In this document: positions 44,256 through 54,267 of the stretch, piece after piece
Position numbering within the stretch: the stretch's first letter is position 1
Layout of the letters: the number at the start of each line of letters is the position of its first letter
Assembly: GCF_029946185.1 (NCBI RefSeq)
Contig: NZ_JAQSEA010000010.1
Coordinates: 21,176 to 85,175, forward strand
Length of the DNA: 64,000 nucleotides
Reading direction: 5' to 3'
From: Prosthecobacter sp.
Lineage (GTDB): Bacteria > Verrucomicrobiota > Verrucomicrobiia > Verrucomicrobiales > Verrucomicrobiaceae
The notes under the pieces: model-generated
What the model was told of the DNA's origin: nothing
The model's database searches: none
Seen by the model: only the letters and a program-made list of their open reading frames with translations
Position numbers and translations under genes: made by a program

Positions 44256-46966
44256 TGTTCCGCCATCCAGAATGGTTCGCACTGCTGCCCGTGCTGTTGT
44301 TGGCAGGCTGGCTCCTGCCACGGCTCTCGCTGTGGCGGCCGCTCAGGTTGCTGATGCTCGTGCTGGTCACGGCAACGCTCGCGCAGCCGCAGTGGCGGCG
44401 TCTGGCAGACGGCGTGGATCTCTGGGTCCTGCTGGACAGCTCTGTGTCCGCCGAGCAGCCCATGGCGAAAGGCATGACAGAATGGGAGAAGCTGCTCGAA
44501 AAAAGCCGGGGCAGTCAGGACCGGATCTTTTATCTCAACTATGCGGCGGAAGTGATGCGGCGCGGTGCTGAAGGCGCGGAGATGTATGCCCGCAATCAGA
44601 CCCAGACGCGCACCGCCCAGGCCGTCACGCAGGCGCTCGCCTTTGCGCAGCGCGAAGGCCGTGGCAGGCCAGCGCGCATCCTTGCCATCACGGATGGTTA
44701 TTCAACGGAGCCCCTGACAGGTCTGGCGTCCAAACTCACGCAGCAGGGGGTGGAGCTGGACTACCGCCTCGCCCGTGAAGTCGAGACCACCGACTTCCGC
44801 GTCTCCGCCATGAAGCTGCCTGCGCGCGCTCAGCTCGGTGAGCCGTTTCTGGTCGAGATCGAACTGCGCGGTACGACCGATGGCAAAGTGCCGCTCACGC
44901 TGTTGCGCAATGGACGTGAGATCAAAACAAGCGAAGTGGCCGTGAAACTCGGCAGCGGCATGATCCGCTTCACCGACCGCCTCCCGGCAGCAGGTGTGGC
45001 GCACTACGAAGCCATCATCCAGCCCGCCAAGGACGCGCATGCCGGCAACAACCGCCATGAGGCGATGATTGAAATCGCCGGCGGTCCCCGCGTGCTGCTG
45101 CTCACAAAATACACCAACGATCCCGTCGCGGAAACACTCCAGCGCCAGGGCTTCACCGTCGAAACCGTGAGTGAACTCCGCTCCCTGCGTCCAGGCCAGC
45201 TGGCAGGTGTGAAGTGTGTCATCTTCAACAACGTCCCCGCGTTTGAACTGCCCTCCGAGTTTCTACCTGCTATGGATTTTTATGTGCGCGAGCAGGGTGG
45301 CAGCATCCTCATGGCCGGTGGCAAACAGAGCTTTGCGGCTGGTGGTTATTTCGAATCACCGCTCGATCCGCTGCTGCCAGTGTCCCTCGAAATGAAACAG
45401 GAACACCGCAAGCTCATGGTCGCCATGGCCATCGTGATGGATCGCAGCGGCTCCATGGGCATGACCGTGCAGAACGGCTTCACGAAAATGCAGCTCGCCG
45501 ACGAAGGCGCGGCCAATGCCATCCGTTTCCTCGGGCCGCAGGATCTGCTCGCGGTTTATGCTGTGGATAGCGAGGCCCATGAAATGGTGCCGCTCCAGCA
45601 GGTGGGCCCGAATCGCGAAAAAATGGAAAGCGCCGTGCGCCGCATCGAAAGCACCGGCGGCGGCATCTATGTTTACAACGGCCTCAAAGCCGCATGGGAC
45701 CAGCTCAAAACAGCACCCGCCGGACAGCGGCACATCATTCTCTTCTCCGACGCCGCTGACTCCGAGCAGCCCGATGCCTACAAGAGCCTGATGGATGAAA
45801 TCACCAAGAGCGGCGGCACCGTCAGCGTCATCGCCCTCGGCACCCGCAGTGATCCCGACGCATGGCTGCTTGATGACATCGCCAAGCTCGGCAAAGGCCG
45901 CATCTTTTACACCGACAAAGCAGAAGAACTGCCCAGCATCTTCAGTCAGGAAACCGTCGCGGTGGCACGCAGCGCCTTCATAGAAGAACCCGTCGGCACC
46001 AAGGCCGCTGGCGGCTGGTTTGAGATCAGCAGCCAGGCCTTCGAATGGCCCAAGGAAGTGGATGGTTTTAATCTGAGTTACCTGCGCGAGTGGGCCAGCC
46101 AGGCGCTCATCTCGCAAGATGAATACGCCGCACCACTCGTGTCCTTCGGGCCGCGCGGTACCGGTCGCACCGCCGCAATCAGTTTCCCCCTCGGCGGCGA
46201 GCACTCCCAGCGCGTGCGTGACTGGCCCAAATACGGCGACTTTTTGCAGACGCAGGTGCGCTGGCTGATGGGGGAGGCCGTGCCGCCCGGCATCGGCGTA
46301 CGGCATCGCATCGAGGGCAACACCCTCACGCTGGATCTGCTCTACGAGGAGGAGTGGGAACCGAAGCTGCGCAGCAAAGCGCCGCGCGTAGTGCTCGCGC
46401 ATGGCTTGCGTGCCGAGGGCTCGCACGAGCTCGCCTGGGAGCGCGTCGCACCCGGGCATTTCCAGACCAGCACCGAGCTCCCCGAAGGTGAAATGGTGCG
46501 CGGTGCCGTGCAGGTGGGCGGTCAGGCCATCAGCTTTGGGCCCGCCATCGTCGGCACCAGCACCGAGTGGGCCTTTGACGAGTCACGCGCGGAAGAGCTT
46601 CGCCGCGTCTCACAGACCAGCGGTGGCCGCGAACTGCTGGAAATGAGCCAGGCTTGGCGCAGCCCCACGATCCCGCGCTTCACCGATCTCGGCCTCTATC
46701 TGCTCATCACCACGCTGCTGCTCCTGTTGTTCGAAGCCTTCGTGACACGCACTGGCTGGAAGCTACCACAGCGGGCCCGTGCCGAAGCCACGCAGCGGCT
46801 TAAAGTCGCCAAGCCAGCCCGGGAGACCGTGCAGCACTGGCAGCGGCTGCAGCAAACGCCGCAGGCGGATGCTCCCAAAACAACCGCAGTGGCAGAAACC
46901 ACGCCGCCTGCACCCGCGACGGATGCCGAGCGCCAAAGCCGTTTTCAGCGGGCGAAGAAACGATGA
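44252..46966 (+). CDS. Large membrane protein with GATase-like and VWA domains
   Basis: N-terminal TMs, LWVLLDSSVSAE, canonical MIDAS AIVMDRSGSMGMT, C-terminal TM; ATGA overlap with upstream gene. Confidence 0.85.
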   Translation: MMFRHPEWFALLPVLLLAGWLLPRLSLWRPLRLLMLVLVTATLAQPQWRRLADGVDLWVLLDSSVSAEQPMAKGMTEWEKLLEKSRGSQDRIFYLNYAAEVMRRGAEGAEMYARNQTQTRTAQAVTQALAFAQREGRGRPARILAITDGYSTEPLTGLASKLTQQGVELDYRLAREVETTDFRVSAMKLPARAQLGEPFLVEIELRGTTDGKVPLTLLRNGREIKTSEVAVKLGSGMIRFTDRLPAAGVAHYEAIIQPAKDAHAGNNRHEAMIEIAGGPRVLLLTKYTNDPVAETLQRQGFTVETVSELRSLRPGQLAGVKCVIFNNVPAFELPSEFLPAMDFYVREQGGSILMAGGKQSFAAGGYFESPLDPLLPVSLEMKQEHRKLMVAMAIVMDRSGSMGMTVQNGFTKMQLADEGAANAIRFLGPQDLLAVYAVDSEAHEMVPLQQVGPNREKMESAVRRIESTGGGIYVYNGLKAAWDQLKTAPAGQRHIILFSDAADSEQPDAYKSLMDEITKSGGTVSVIALGTRSDPDAWLLDDIAKLGKGRIFYTDKAEELPSIFSQETVAVARSAFIEEPVGTKAAGGWFEISSQAFEWPKEVDGFNLSYLREWASQALISQDEYAAPLVSFGPRGTGRTAAISFPLGGEHSQRVRDWPKYGDFLQTQVRWLMGEAVPPGIGVRHRIEGNTLTLDLLYEEEWEPKLRSKAPRVVLAHGLRAEGSHELAWERVAPGHFQTSTELPEGEMVRGAVQVGGQAISFGPAIVGTSTEWAFDESRAEELRRVSQTSGGRELLEMSQAWRSPTIPRFTDLGLYLLITTLLLLLFEAFVTRTGWKLPQRARAEATQRLKVAKPARETVQHWQRLQQTPQADAPKTTAVAETTPPAPATDAERQSRFQRAKKR

Positions 46967-47140
46967 TGGAAAGTCGCCACGGACGCGTGTGCGGAAGGAT
47001 CAGACAAAGGCTTGAGTGACTTTGATCCAGACTCTTTTCCAACGGCTCATGGTACTAAACTGCCGTTCTTTGCCTTGCGAGACAAAGAATCCGGCGTGGC
47101 CAACGTACGTTTGAGGCACTCAAATCCATCGAAGATCATC

Positions 47141-48502
47141 ATGCCCAACTCTCGCCGCTCCTTTCTGAAGAACTCCTCTCTCGCCTCCGCCGCCGTCGCA
47201 TTCCCTGCTTTCGTGCGTGGCCAAAATCTCAACAGCAAGCTCCAGGTGGCCTGCGTCGGCGTAAACGGCATGGGCTACAGCGATTTGCACAATGTCGGGT
47301 CGCATGCAGCGGTGAAGTTTGTCGGCTTCTGCGATGTGGATGCAAACCGCTTCGACAAGGCGGACAAGGAGTTCCCCGGCGTGAAGCATTTCTCCGACTA
47401 CCGCGAGATGTTCAGCACCCTGGGCGATGGCTTTGATGCCGTGACCGTGGGCATTCCCGATCACATGCATGCGCCGGTGGCCGTGGCCGCGATGCAGAAG
47501 GGCAAGCACATCTACTGCCAGAAGCCGCTGGCTCACACGGTCTGGGAGGCACGCCAGATGAAACTGTGGGCGGAGAAGAAAAATCTCACCACCCAGATGG
47601 GCAACCAGATCCACTCCTCCATCGAATACCGCATGGGCACCCGCCTGATCAAGGAAGGTGCCATTGGCAAAATCAAAGAAGTCTATTCATGGGTCGGCGT
47701 CACGGGCAATGAGCGCACGCGCATGTTCCAGCCACCACCCTCGGCTCCAGTACCGGCAAATTTGGACTGGGACCTGTGGATCGGTGCGGCACCGATGCGT
47801 GAATACGCACCCTCCTACCATCCCTTCATCTGGCGCGACTGGCAGGACTTCGGCGGTGGCGGTCTCGGCGACTTCGGCTGCCACATCCTGGACCCCGTCT
47901 TCACCGCGCTCGATCTGACCGCGCCGATCAGCGTTCATGCCAAGAACAGCGGTATCAACAACCAGATCTGGCCCACGCATGAGACGATCAACTACGTGTT
48001 CCCTGGCACTGAGTACACCGCAGGCAAGACCATGAAGCTCACATGGATGGACGGCGGTCTGAAACCGAGCCACAAGCTCGCGCAGATGCCAGGAAACATC
48101 GATCTCCCCGGCAGCGGTTCCATCTTTATCGGCGAAGGCGGCACCATGGTGCTCGCACACGTGGCCGGACCACGCCTGTATCCGCTCGACAAGTTCACCG
48201 GCTTCAAATATCCAAAAGAAGAACCGCGCAGTCACTGGCACACCTGGGTGGATGCCTGCCTCGCCAGCAAGAAGACCAGCGATGGCTTCCATTACGCCGC
48301 CCCGCTGGCGGAAACCGTGCAGCTTGGCAACGTCGCCACACGTCTGGCCATTCCGAAGATCGATCCAGTCACGGGCCGCATGGATGAGGCGAACCAAGTC
48401 TTGGAATGGGATGCCGCCAATTTGAAATTCACGAACGCCCCCGAGGCGGACAAGCTGCTCACGAAAACCTACCGCAAGGGCTTCGAAGTGGCGGCGGCAT
48501 AA
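47141..48502 (+). CDS. Gfo/Idh/MocA family oxidoreductase with Tat signal
   Basis: MPNSRRSFLKNSSLASAAVAFPAFVRGQ; CVGVNGMGYSDL; GKHIYCQKPLAHT. Confidence 0.9.
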   Translation: MPNSRRSFLKNSSLASAAVAFPAFVRGQNLNSKLQVACVGVNGMGYSDLHNVGSHAAVKFVGFCDVDANRFDKADKEFPGVKHFSDYREMFSTLGDGFDAVTVGIPDHMHAPVAVAAMQKGKHIYCQKPLAHTVWEARQMKLWAEKKNLTTQMGNQIHSSIEYRMGTRLIKEGAIGKIKEVYSWVGVTGNERTRMFQPPPSAPVPANLDWDLWIGAAPMREYAPSYHPFIWRDWQDFGGGGLGDFGCHILDPVFTALDLTAPISVHAKNSGINNQIWPTHETINYVFPGTEYTAGKTMKLTWMDGGLKPSHKLAQMPGNIDLPGSGSIFIGEGGTMVLAHVAGPRLYPLDKFTGFKYPKEEPRSHWHTWVDACLASKKTSDGFHYAAPLAETVQLGNVATRLAIPKIDPVTGRMDEANQVLEWDAANLKFTNAPEADKLLTKTYRKGFEVAAA

Positions 48503-48611
48503 GACCCCCGTCTAGCCTGATGACAGATGCGCGCTGGCTTGAAAAAGTCAGCGCGCATTTTTTTCGATGCGTAATCGAGCGGCTGGCGTAGTTAATGCGT
48601 CAGACATCGAT

Positions 48612-49175
48612 ATGAATTCGGAAAACACCAACGAATCATCGTCTTCCCTCAGTGGAAGCCTCCTGCTCGCCTCACCGGCCATGCGCGACTCGAATTTTGC
48701 CCGCTCCGTGGTCTTCATGGCGGCGCATAACGAGAAGGACGGAGCCTTTGGCTACATCCTCAACCGGCCTCTGGAGCAGTGCGTCGCCGATCTCCTGCCG
48801 GATCAGGATCTCGGAGCGCTTGGTGAGGTTCCTGTGTTCATAGGTGGCCCTGTTTCGACCGACAAGCTGGCCTTTGCCGCGCTGCATTGGAACAAACGCC
48901 GCCGCACACTGCGCTGCCAGACCCACCTCTCAGTGGCAGACGCCCTGCATGCGCTCAGCCTCGGTCATGATGTGCGCGGCTTCGTTGGCTACTCCGGCTG
49001 GAGCGGCGGCCAGCTTGAAAGCGAGCTTGAAGTGCGTTCCTGGATCACGGCAGACGCCCGCCCGCTGGTGCTCACCGTTGAAAAGCCGGCGCAGATGTGG
49101 TCTGCCATTCTCAAGGACATGGGTCCGGTGTATCAGGTGATGGCCGGGGTGCCCGAGGATGTGGGGCTGAACTGA
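48612..49175 (+). CDS. YqgE/AlgH family protein
   Basis: GSLLLASPAMRDSNFARSVVFMAAHNEKDGAFGYILNRPL; FVGYSGWSGGQLESEL. Confidence 0.92.
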   Translation: MNSENTNESSSSLSGSLLLASPAMRDSNFARSVVFMAAHNEKDGAFGYILNRPLEQCVADLLPDQDLGALGEVPVFIGGPVSTDKLAFAALHWNKRRRTLRCQTHLSVADALHALSLGHDVRGFVGYSGWSGGQLESELEVRSWITADARPLVLTVEKPAQMWSAILKDMGPVYQVMAGVPEDVGLN

Positions 49176-49177
49176 GC

Positions 49178-51868
49178 CTACTTCGTGAACTCCTTGTCGA
49201 TCGCATCCAGATACTTCGAGATCGGATCGGTGCGTGGCGGGAGTTCTTTTTGAATGGTGGCCGGCAGGTTGAGAAAGTCGTCAAACTTGCCGGAGAGGCG
49301 GCCGCTTTCGCTGGCTTCAAACCAGTCGAGGTAGTCGCGCACAGCGATGGACTTCTGATAGGCGATCAGGGCAAACTCATGCAGCGCAGCGAGGCGCTTG
49401 TCCATGTCCTTGGTCCTTCCGGCTTCAATGTCATGCACCGCCACAAGATAGCCGCGGACCACCGGGCGGTATAGAATGCTGACACGCAGCTCCAGCGCGC
49501 GCAGTGAGGCGGTGTTGTAGGCCAGTATCTTGGCGCGATCCGGGAGCTTGAGGATGTGCTGGTATTCTTCCAGCGGCAGATTCACCTGTACGAGGGCAGG
49601 CGCAGCACCCGGGGTTGGGGTTGCTGCTGCGGAGGCTTTGATCTGTTCCGGCGTGGCGGGTTTGGCGTTCGGATTGGTGGTGCGCGGTTTGTCCGCAGAA
49701 GTGGCGGAGGGTTTGGCTGCCGGTTTGGAGTTGCGATTGGTCGCGCGCGGTTTGCTGCTTTTCCTGACGGGGGGCCTGTCCTCCTCTGCTTTTTGGGCGG
49801 GCGGTTCCTCTTTGGGGGCTTCTTCCGCCTTGGGTTTGCTTTTGCGGAAACCAAACAGCGGCTCCGCAGTCGGACGTGCGGCGGCAGGAGCGAGCATCTG
49901 CCAGGCATCCGCCATCAGGGGCGAAATCAGCCGTGCAACATCAAGCGTGGCAGGCGGGGTGAGAAACGCCGCCTTCTCCTTGGCGGGCGTCTCCTCTTTC
50001 TTTTCCTCCGCAGGTTTCTTGCCGCCACGAAACCAGTTCATGGGATTGAGCTTGGTCGGCTTCTTCTCTTCTGGGGGCTCTTCCTTGGCTTCCGGTTCCT
50101 GTTTGACGGAGACCTTGGGTTTTTTGAGGGTGGCAGGTTTCTCCTTTTCTGGCGCCTTTTTGTCAGCCGTTGCGGTCACATCGGGTGTGTCCTCAGGCTT
50201 CTTTTCTTCACTGCCCGCACCAAAGAGACGCCCCATGAATCCGGGCTTCTTTTCCTCTTCCACGGTCTTCTCTTTTTCGACCGTTGCGGGGGGCGCAGGG
50301 GCAGCTGGTTTCTCAGCAACCTTGGCCGTGCTTTCTTTGACGCTCGGCTCATCCGGCGTCTGTTTCTCATCACTGCCAGCACCGAACAGGCGGCCCATGA
50401 ATCCAGGCTTCTTTTCCTCCTCGGCTGGCGGCTCTTTCTCGTCGGCGGGTTTGTCACCTGCCTTGGCTTCACTGTCCTTGGCATCCCCTAGGAAAAGCAT
50501 GCGGCGGATGAGGCTGCGTTTTTCTTTGGGATCCTCCTCTGCCGGCTCTTCCTTGACCTCGGCGGCGCTGTCTTTCGTCTTGGGCTTGGCTGGCGCAGAA
50601 GCCGTATGGGGCGGCGTATGAGGTTCACTAGTTTCACTCGCTGCGACGACTTGCAGCGGTGCTGGGAGGACAAACGGGTGCAGCTTCACGTTCTTCGGGA
50701 CTGCGGCAGGAAGCACCTCGTAGTGGAGGGTGATGGCTTCCTCGATGGCCTTGAGACTTTCAGCTGGCGTGAGGGGTTCGCCGACGCCGGGCTTGGCCAG
50801 AGCGGCAAGCTGCAACGACCACCATTTGTTCAGGCTTGAGGCCGAGGCGGCAAAGTTTGGAAAGGTGGCGCTGAGCAGTTCGCGTTCGGAACGCGGGTCG
50901 CTCGCAAGCACATTGAGAAACTTGTTCAGGTTCTGCGGACCGCTTGGCTGGTCCACCAGCGCCAGTACCAGAGCGCAGCAGGAGGTCTCGTAAATCGTGC
51001 GGGAGAGGTTGTCCATCTCCACCGGGGAGGCTTCGATGATCTCCTCGATACCATAGATTTTACCACTGTGGAACAGTGTGGCAAACATGGCGCTGGGAGT
51101 GGGGCTGGCTCGGTAGTCCAGTGCATGCAGCACGCCGGTCATCACCCAGTCGGGCAGCAGCAGGCGCCCTTCCGGCGTCTCGATCTTCTGATGATTCCGC
51201 AGGATGCGCTCGGCCAGCAGCGCGCGTACGATCTCCTTGCGCAGATCCTCCTTTTTGAGTCCGGGGCCTTCATTGATCGTCACCTGCAGGTGAAAGCCAC
51301 CAAAGCTCAGCTCGGAAATGGCCGTGGAGATAGGCGGGCCTTTCGACTTGGCCGCCTCCTCGCCCGTATTCAACAACACCACGATCGGCAGCACCCACGC
51401 CTCTTTGTCATTGAGCACCTTGCGCACTTCCTCGGAAATCTCCTCACAGCGCGTGGCCATGGCGCTGCGGGTCTCAAACACTTTCCCATGCACAATGAAC
51501 TGCCGGCTGGTGCTGGTGGAACTGGTGACGGGGATCTTGTCCGAAGGAGACGCCACACGGGGAACTTCCTTTAACCCAGGCTTCTGGGTGACGGCTTCCA
51601 GCACCTGCATTTTGCTGGCGGAATTATCAGAGACCGCAGGGGCGGCGGGTGGTTGTTCTACCGCAGGCTTTGCAGCAGCGCCATTCTGCCCTTCGCCGGG
51701 CGGGGGTGGTGTCACGCCAGTCTTCGGCACCTCAATGGCGGCCGCTGCTTCCTTCTGCTCCCGAGTGAGAGGCGAGGCCTGAGGCACGGGCGTCTGTCCC
51801 ACCGCAAGCAGTGTGGCGCAGACAAACGAGAGCACGCCTGCGAGGGCGGATGGGAAACGGCGTTTCAT
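49178..51868 (-). CDS. Large secreted protein with low-complexity tract and repeated GFMGRLFGAGS motifs
   Basis: Signal peptide; 896 aa; EEEKKPGFMGRLFGAGSDEK and EEEKKPGFMGRLFGAGSEEK repeats in K/E/P-rich linkers. Confidence 0.75.
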   Translation of the reverse strand: MKRRFPSALAGVLSFVCATLLAVGQTPVPQASPLTREQKEAAAAIEVPKTGVTPPPPGEGQNGAAAKPAVEQPPAAPAVSDNSASKMQVLEAVTQKPGLKEVPRVASPSDKIPVTSSTSTSRQFIVHGKVFETRSAMATRCEEISEEVRKVLNDKEAWVLPIVVLLNTGEEAAKSKGPPISTAISELSFGGFHLQVTINEGPGLKKEDLRKEIVRALLAERILRNHQKIETPEGRLLLPDWVMTGVLHALDYRASPTPSAMFATLFHSGKIYGIEEIIEASPVEMDNLSRTIYETSCCALVLALVDQPSGPQNLNKFLNVLASDPRSERELLSATFPNFAASASSLNKWWSLQLAALAKPGVGEPLTPAESLKAIEEAITLHYEVLPAAVPKNVKLHPFVLPAPLQVVAASETSEPHTPPHTASAPAKPKTKDSAAEVKEEPAEEDPKEKRSLIRRMLFLGDAKDSEAKAGDKPADEKEPPAEEEKKPGFMGRLFGAGSDEKQTPDEPSVKESTAKVAEKPAAPAPPATVEKEKTVEEEKKPGFMGRLFGAGSEEKKPEDTPDVTATADKKAPEKEKPATLKKPKVSVKQEPEAKEEPPEEKKPTKLNPMNWFRGGKKPAEEKKEETPAKEKAAFLTPPATLDVARLISPLMADAWQMLAPAAARPTAEPLFGFRKSKPKAEEAPKEEPPAQKAEEDRPPVRKSSKPRATNRNSKPAAKPSATSADKPRTTNPNAKPATPEQIKASAAATPTPGAAPALVQVNLPLEEYQHILKLPDRAKILAYNTASLRALELRVSILYRPVVRGYLVAVHDIEAGRTKDMDKRLAALHEFALIAYQKSIAVRDYLDWFEASESGRLSGKFDDFLNLPATIQKELPPRTDPISKYLDAIDKEFTK

Positions 51869-52437
51869 GCGGAAGGGAAGCGGGGATCGAGCACGAGCTT
51901 GTCCTTGGCGATGGTGATTTTGTTCATGAGGAACAAGGCCCGGATTTCCGGATCCAGCGCCTCCGCCAACACCTCCAGAGACGGATAGAGCGGCCGCATC
52001 ATGCCACGTGGCATCTGCAGATGGCCGTAGGCACCGCGCAGCAGCTCAACACGAAAATTCTTGCCGTCGCGGCTGATGCCGAGATCCACGCTGGCGGTGC
52101 GCGTGTAACCTTTGATCTTCCAGATGAGAAACAAGCGTGCGCTGCCCGGCTCCAGGTCAAGGCGAGCGCCGTCAAAAACAATCCAACCACCCAGCATGCC
52201 CGGAATTTTCCCTGCAAGCGTCGTGGCGAGGTGGCGGTTGATTTCAGCCTCGCTGATCTCCATCACCGCCGCACGTTTGATGGTCGTCTGGCGCATGATG
52301 TCGAGCAAGTCATCGACTTTGGCAGCATTTGGCGCGGCGATCTTGGGTAGATCGGCCGGTCGGTGCGCCACCCAGGCAGCTCCAGCCAGCAGACTGAGCC
52401 CAAGCAGCCGCATAGTCTGGAGCAGGGGGCGAATCAC
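51865..52437 (-). CDS. Hypothetical protein
   Basis: 190 aa, N-terminal hydrophobic anchor; ATGA overlap with the 49178-51868 gene. Confidence 0.6.
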   Translation of the reverse strand: MIRPLLQTMRLLGLSLLAGAAWVAHRPADLPKIAAPNAAKVDDLLDIMRQTTIKRAAVMEISEAEINRHLATTLAGKIPGMLGGWIVFDGARLDLEPGSARLFLIWKIKGYTRTASVDLGISRDGKNFRVELLRGAYGHLQMPRGMMRPLYPSLEVLAEALDPEIRALFLMNKITIAKDKLVLDPRFPSA

Positions 52438-52472
52438 GGCGGCTGGGGTGGGGGATGGATGCGGACTCAGTG

Positions 52473-52784
52473 CTAAGCACCCGACGTCTTGGCAGGTGCC
52501 GCCGGGGTGGCAGCGGGCGCCGGACTGGCAGCAGGTGTCGAACTCGTAGAGGCTGCGGCGCTTTCAGAATCCTTCTTCGCCGCCGCTTTGTACGAATCAC
52601 TGCGGTAGTCCGTGATGTAAAAGCCGTTGCCTTTAAAGATGAAACCTGCGCCCAGTCCGATCTTGCGCTTCACCGGACCCGGGCAGCTCTCAACGGGGCA
52701 GTCCGTGAGGTGGGAATCCTTCATCGACTGCTTGGCCTCAAACTTGTGGCCGCACGTCGTGCATTCGTAATCGTAAGTGGGCAT
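52473..52784 (-). CDS. FmdB-family zinc ribbon protein
   Basis: MPTYDYECTTCGHKFEAKQSMKDSHLTDCPVESCPGPVKRKIGLGAGFIFKGNGFYITDYR. Confidence 0.92.
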   Translation of the reverse strand: MPTYDYECTTCGHKFEAKQSMKDSHLTDCPVESCPGPVKRKIGLGAGFIFKGNGFYITDYRSDSYKAAAKKDSESAAASTSSTPAASPAPAATPAAPAKTSGA

Positions 52785-52975
52785 GATGTGTTGGAAATTG
52801 CGTGCGCGGGGGTAATGAGGTGCGCAGCAAGAGGCTAAGTATGCCGCTTGGCACCCTCTGCTGCAAAAGGATTTTCCCCCTCCGTTGCGTCCGGTGCGTA
52901 ATTCAATGCTCGACACTCAGGCGCTCCTGAATGTATTATCCGGCTATGGCTCCGTTGTTCCAAGAAACCGTCTTC

Positions 52976-53806
52976 ATGACGAATCTTTACGCCACCCCCG
53001 CCGACTGGCAGCGTGATTTGTTTTATTCCGTGGTGCGTGCGGGCCATTTAAAGGCGGGTCACGAGCACCGCATCGAGCGTGAAACCTACCCAGGTCACGA
53101 GTTGATTTTCTGCCTCAGAGGCCGCGGCTGGGTCCAAGTCGCAGGCAAACGGCACGAAGTCGTACCCGGCTCACTGCTCTGGGTGAACTGCCATCACCCG
53201 CATATCTACGGTGCCGCAAAAAAAGATCCGTGGGAGCTGTACTGGATGCGCATCGAGGGTAGGTCACTGGACCGCATCGCCGAACTCCTGCAGGTGCGCT
53301 CACAGCCCGTGCTCGAAGGCATCAATGAGCAGGCGGTCTCGCAAGAATTTGAGCGCGCCTTTCAATACATGAGTGGCACCCGTCCCAGCGATGCCGCACT
53401 CGCCAGCGCCGCCGTCGCCGCCGTCATCGGCCTGGCATTCCACGTGCGTCTCTCTGAGCCGGGCCTCGTGCAGCCCGAACTTCCCTCCGCCGTCTCCAAG
53501 GCGCTGGAGCGCATGCGCCTCTATTTCCATCTGCCCATGCGTGTGATCGAGCTCGCCCAGCTCAGCGGCATGAGCGAGAGCCACTTCAGCCGCCAGTTCA
53601 AAGCCGCCATCGGCACCAGCCCCATCGACTGGCTGCGGCGTGAGCGCATCAATCAGGCCAAGCGCCGCCTCATTGAATCCGACGACCCCGTCAAAGAAAT
53701 CGCCCGCCAGGTCGGCTACCACGATCAATTCTTCTTCTCCAAGGACTTCAAGAAAATGACCAAGCTGACTCCCACGCAGTTCCGCGAGCAGGAAAAGCAG
53801 TCCTAG
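52976..53806 (+). CDS. AraC-family transcriptional regulator (cupin-type sensor)
   Basis: HELIFCLRGRGWVQVAGKRHEVVPGSLLWVNCHHPHIY; AQLSGMSESHFSRQFKAAIGTSPIDWLRRERI...VGYHDQFFFSKDFKKMTKLTPTQFR. Start 52931 also possible. Confidence 0.88.
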   Translation: MTNLYATPADWQRDLFYSVVRAGHLKAGHEHRIERETYPGHELIFCLRGRGWVQVAGKRHEVVPGSLLWVNCHHPHIYGAAKKDPWELYWMRIEGRSLDRIAELLQVRSQPVLEGINEQAVSQEFERAFQYMSGTRPSDAALASAAVAAVIGLAFHVRLSEPGLVQPELPSAVSKALERMRLYFHLPMRVIELAQLSGMSESHFSRQFKAAIGTSPIDWLRRERINQAKRRLIESDDPVKEIARQVGYHDQFFFSKDFKKMTKLTPTQFREQEKQS

Positions 53807-54204
53807 CCCGGCAGCGCTTTCCGCTTCATCCGCTCCTCCAGCCACGCATGAGAGCGGCGGAAAATAAAATCCAGCAGCAGCGCCAGCAACGCACCCGCGA
53901 ACGCCCCACCGATGCCGCCATACACGGCGATCATCCAGCTCTCGTCCACGTTCTGCAGCACCGCCCGCCCCACCCACGCCGTGATGGCCCCTGCCGGAAT
54001 ACCCGCCAGGATGCCGCATTGCAGCAGCAGCGCCCGCACCGCCGTGGCTGGCCGTTTCGTGAAGAAACCCAGCGCCACCGAACTGGACACCACTCCCATC
54101 GCTGTCATCCCCGCTGCAATCGCGCAGGCAAACAACCCGATGCCAATACCCACACCGATCAGTACAACCATGACAAGCAGTGCAATGAGGCCGGGGATTC
54201 CCAT
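53803..54204 (-). CDS. Hypothetical membrane protein
   Basis: 133 aa with several hydrophobic helices, convergent with AraC gene. Confidence 0.5.
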   Translation of the reverse strand: MGIPGLIALLVMVVLIGVGIGIGLFACAIAAGMTAMGVVSSSVALGFFTKRPATAVRALLLQCGILAGIPAGAITAWVGRAVLQNVDESWMIAVYGGIGGAFAGALLALLLDFIFRRSHAWLEERMKRKALPG

Positions 54205-54267
54205 GCCACGAGCATCAAACCCAAATCTCGAATTTCAAATGTTCATTTCAACGCCAATAGTGCGCAG

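Noticed and set aside
45356-46459. 367-aa minus-strand ORF
   Set aside because: Antisense to the VWA gene; no recognisable protein features.
49530-50621. 363-aa Ser/Gly/Phe-rich plus-strand ORF
   Set aside because: Antisense of the K/E/P-rich tract; low-complexity mirror of the real gene.
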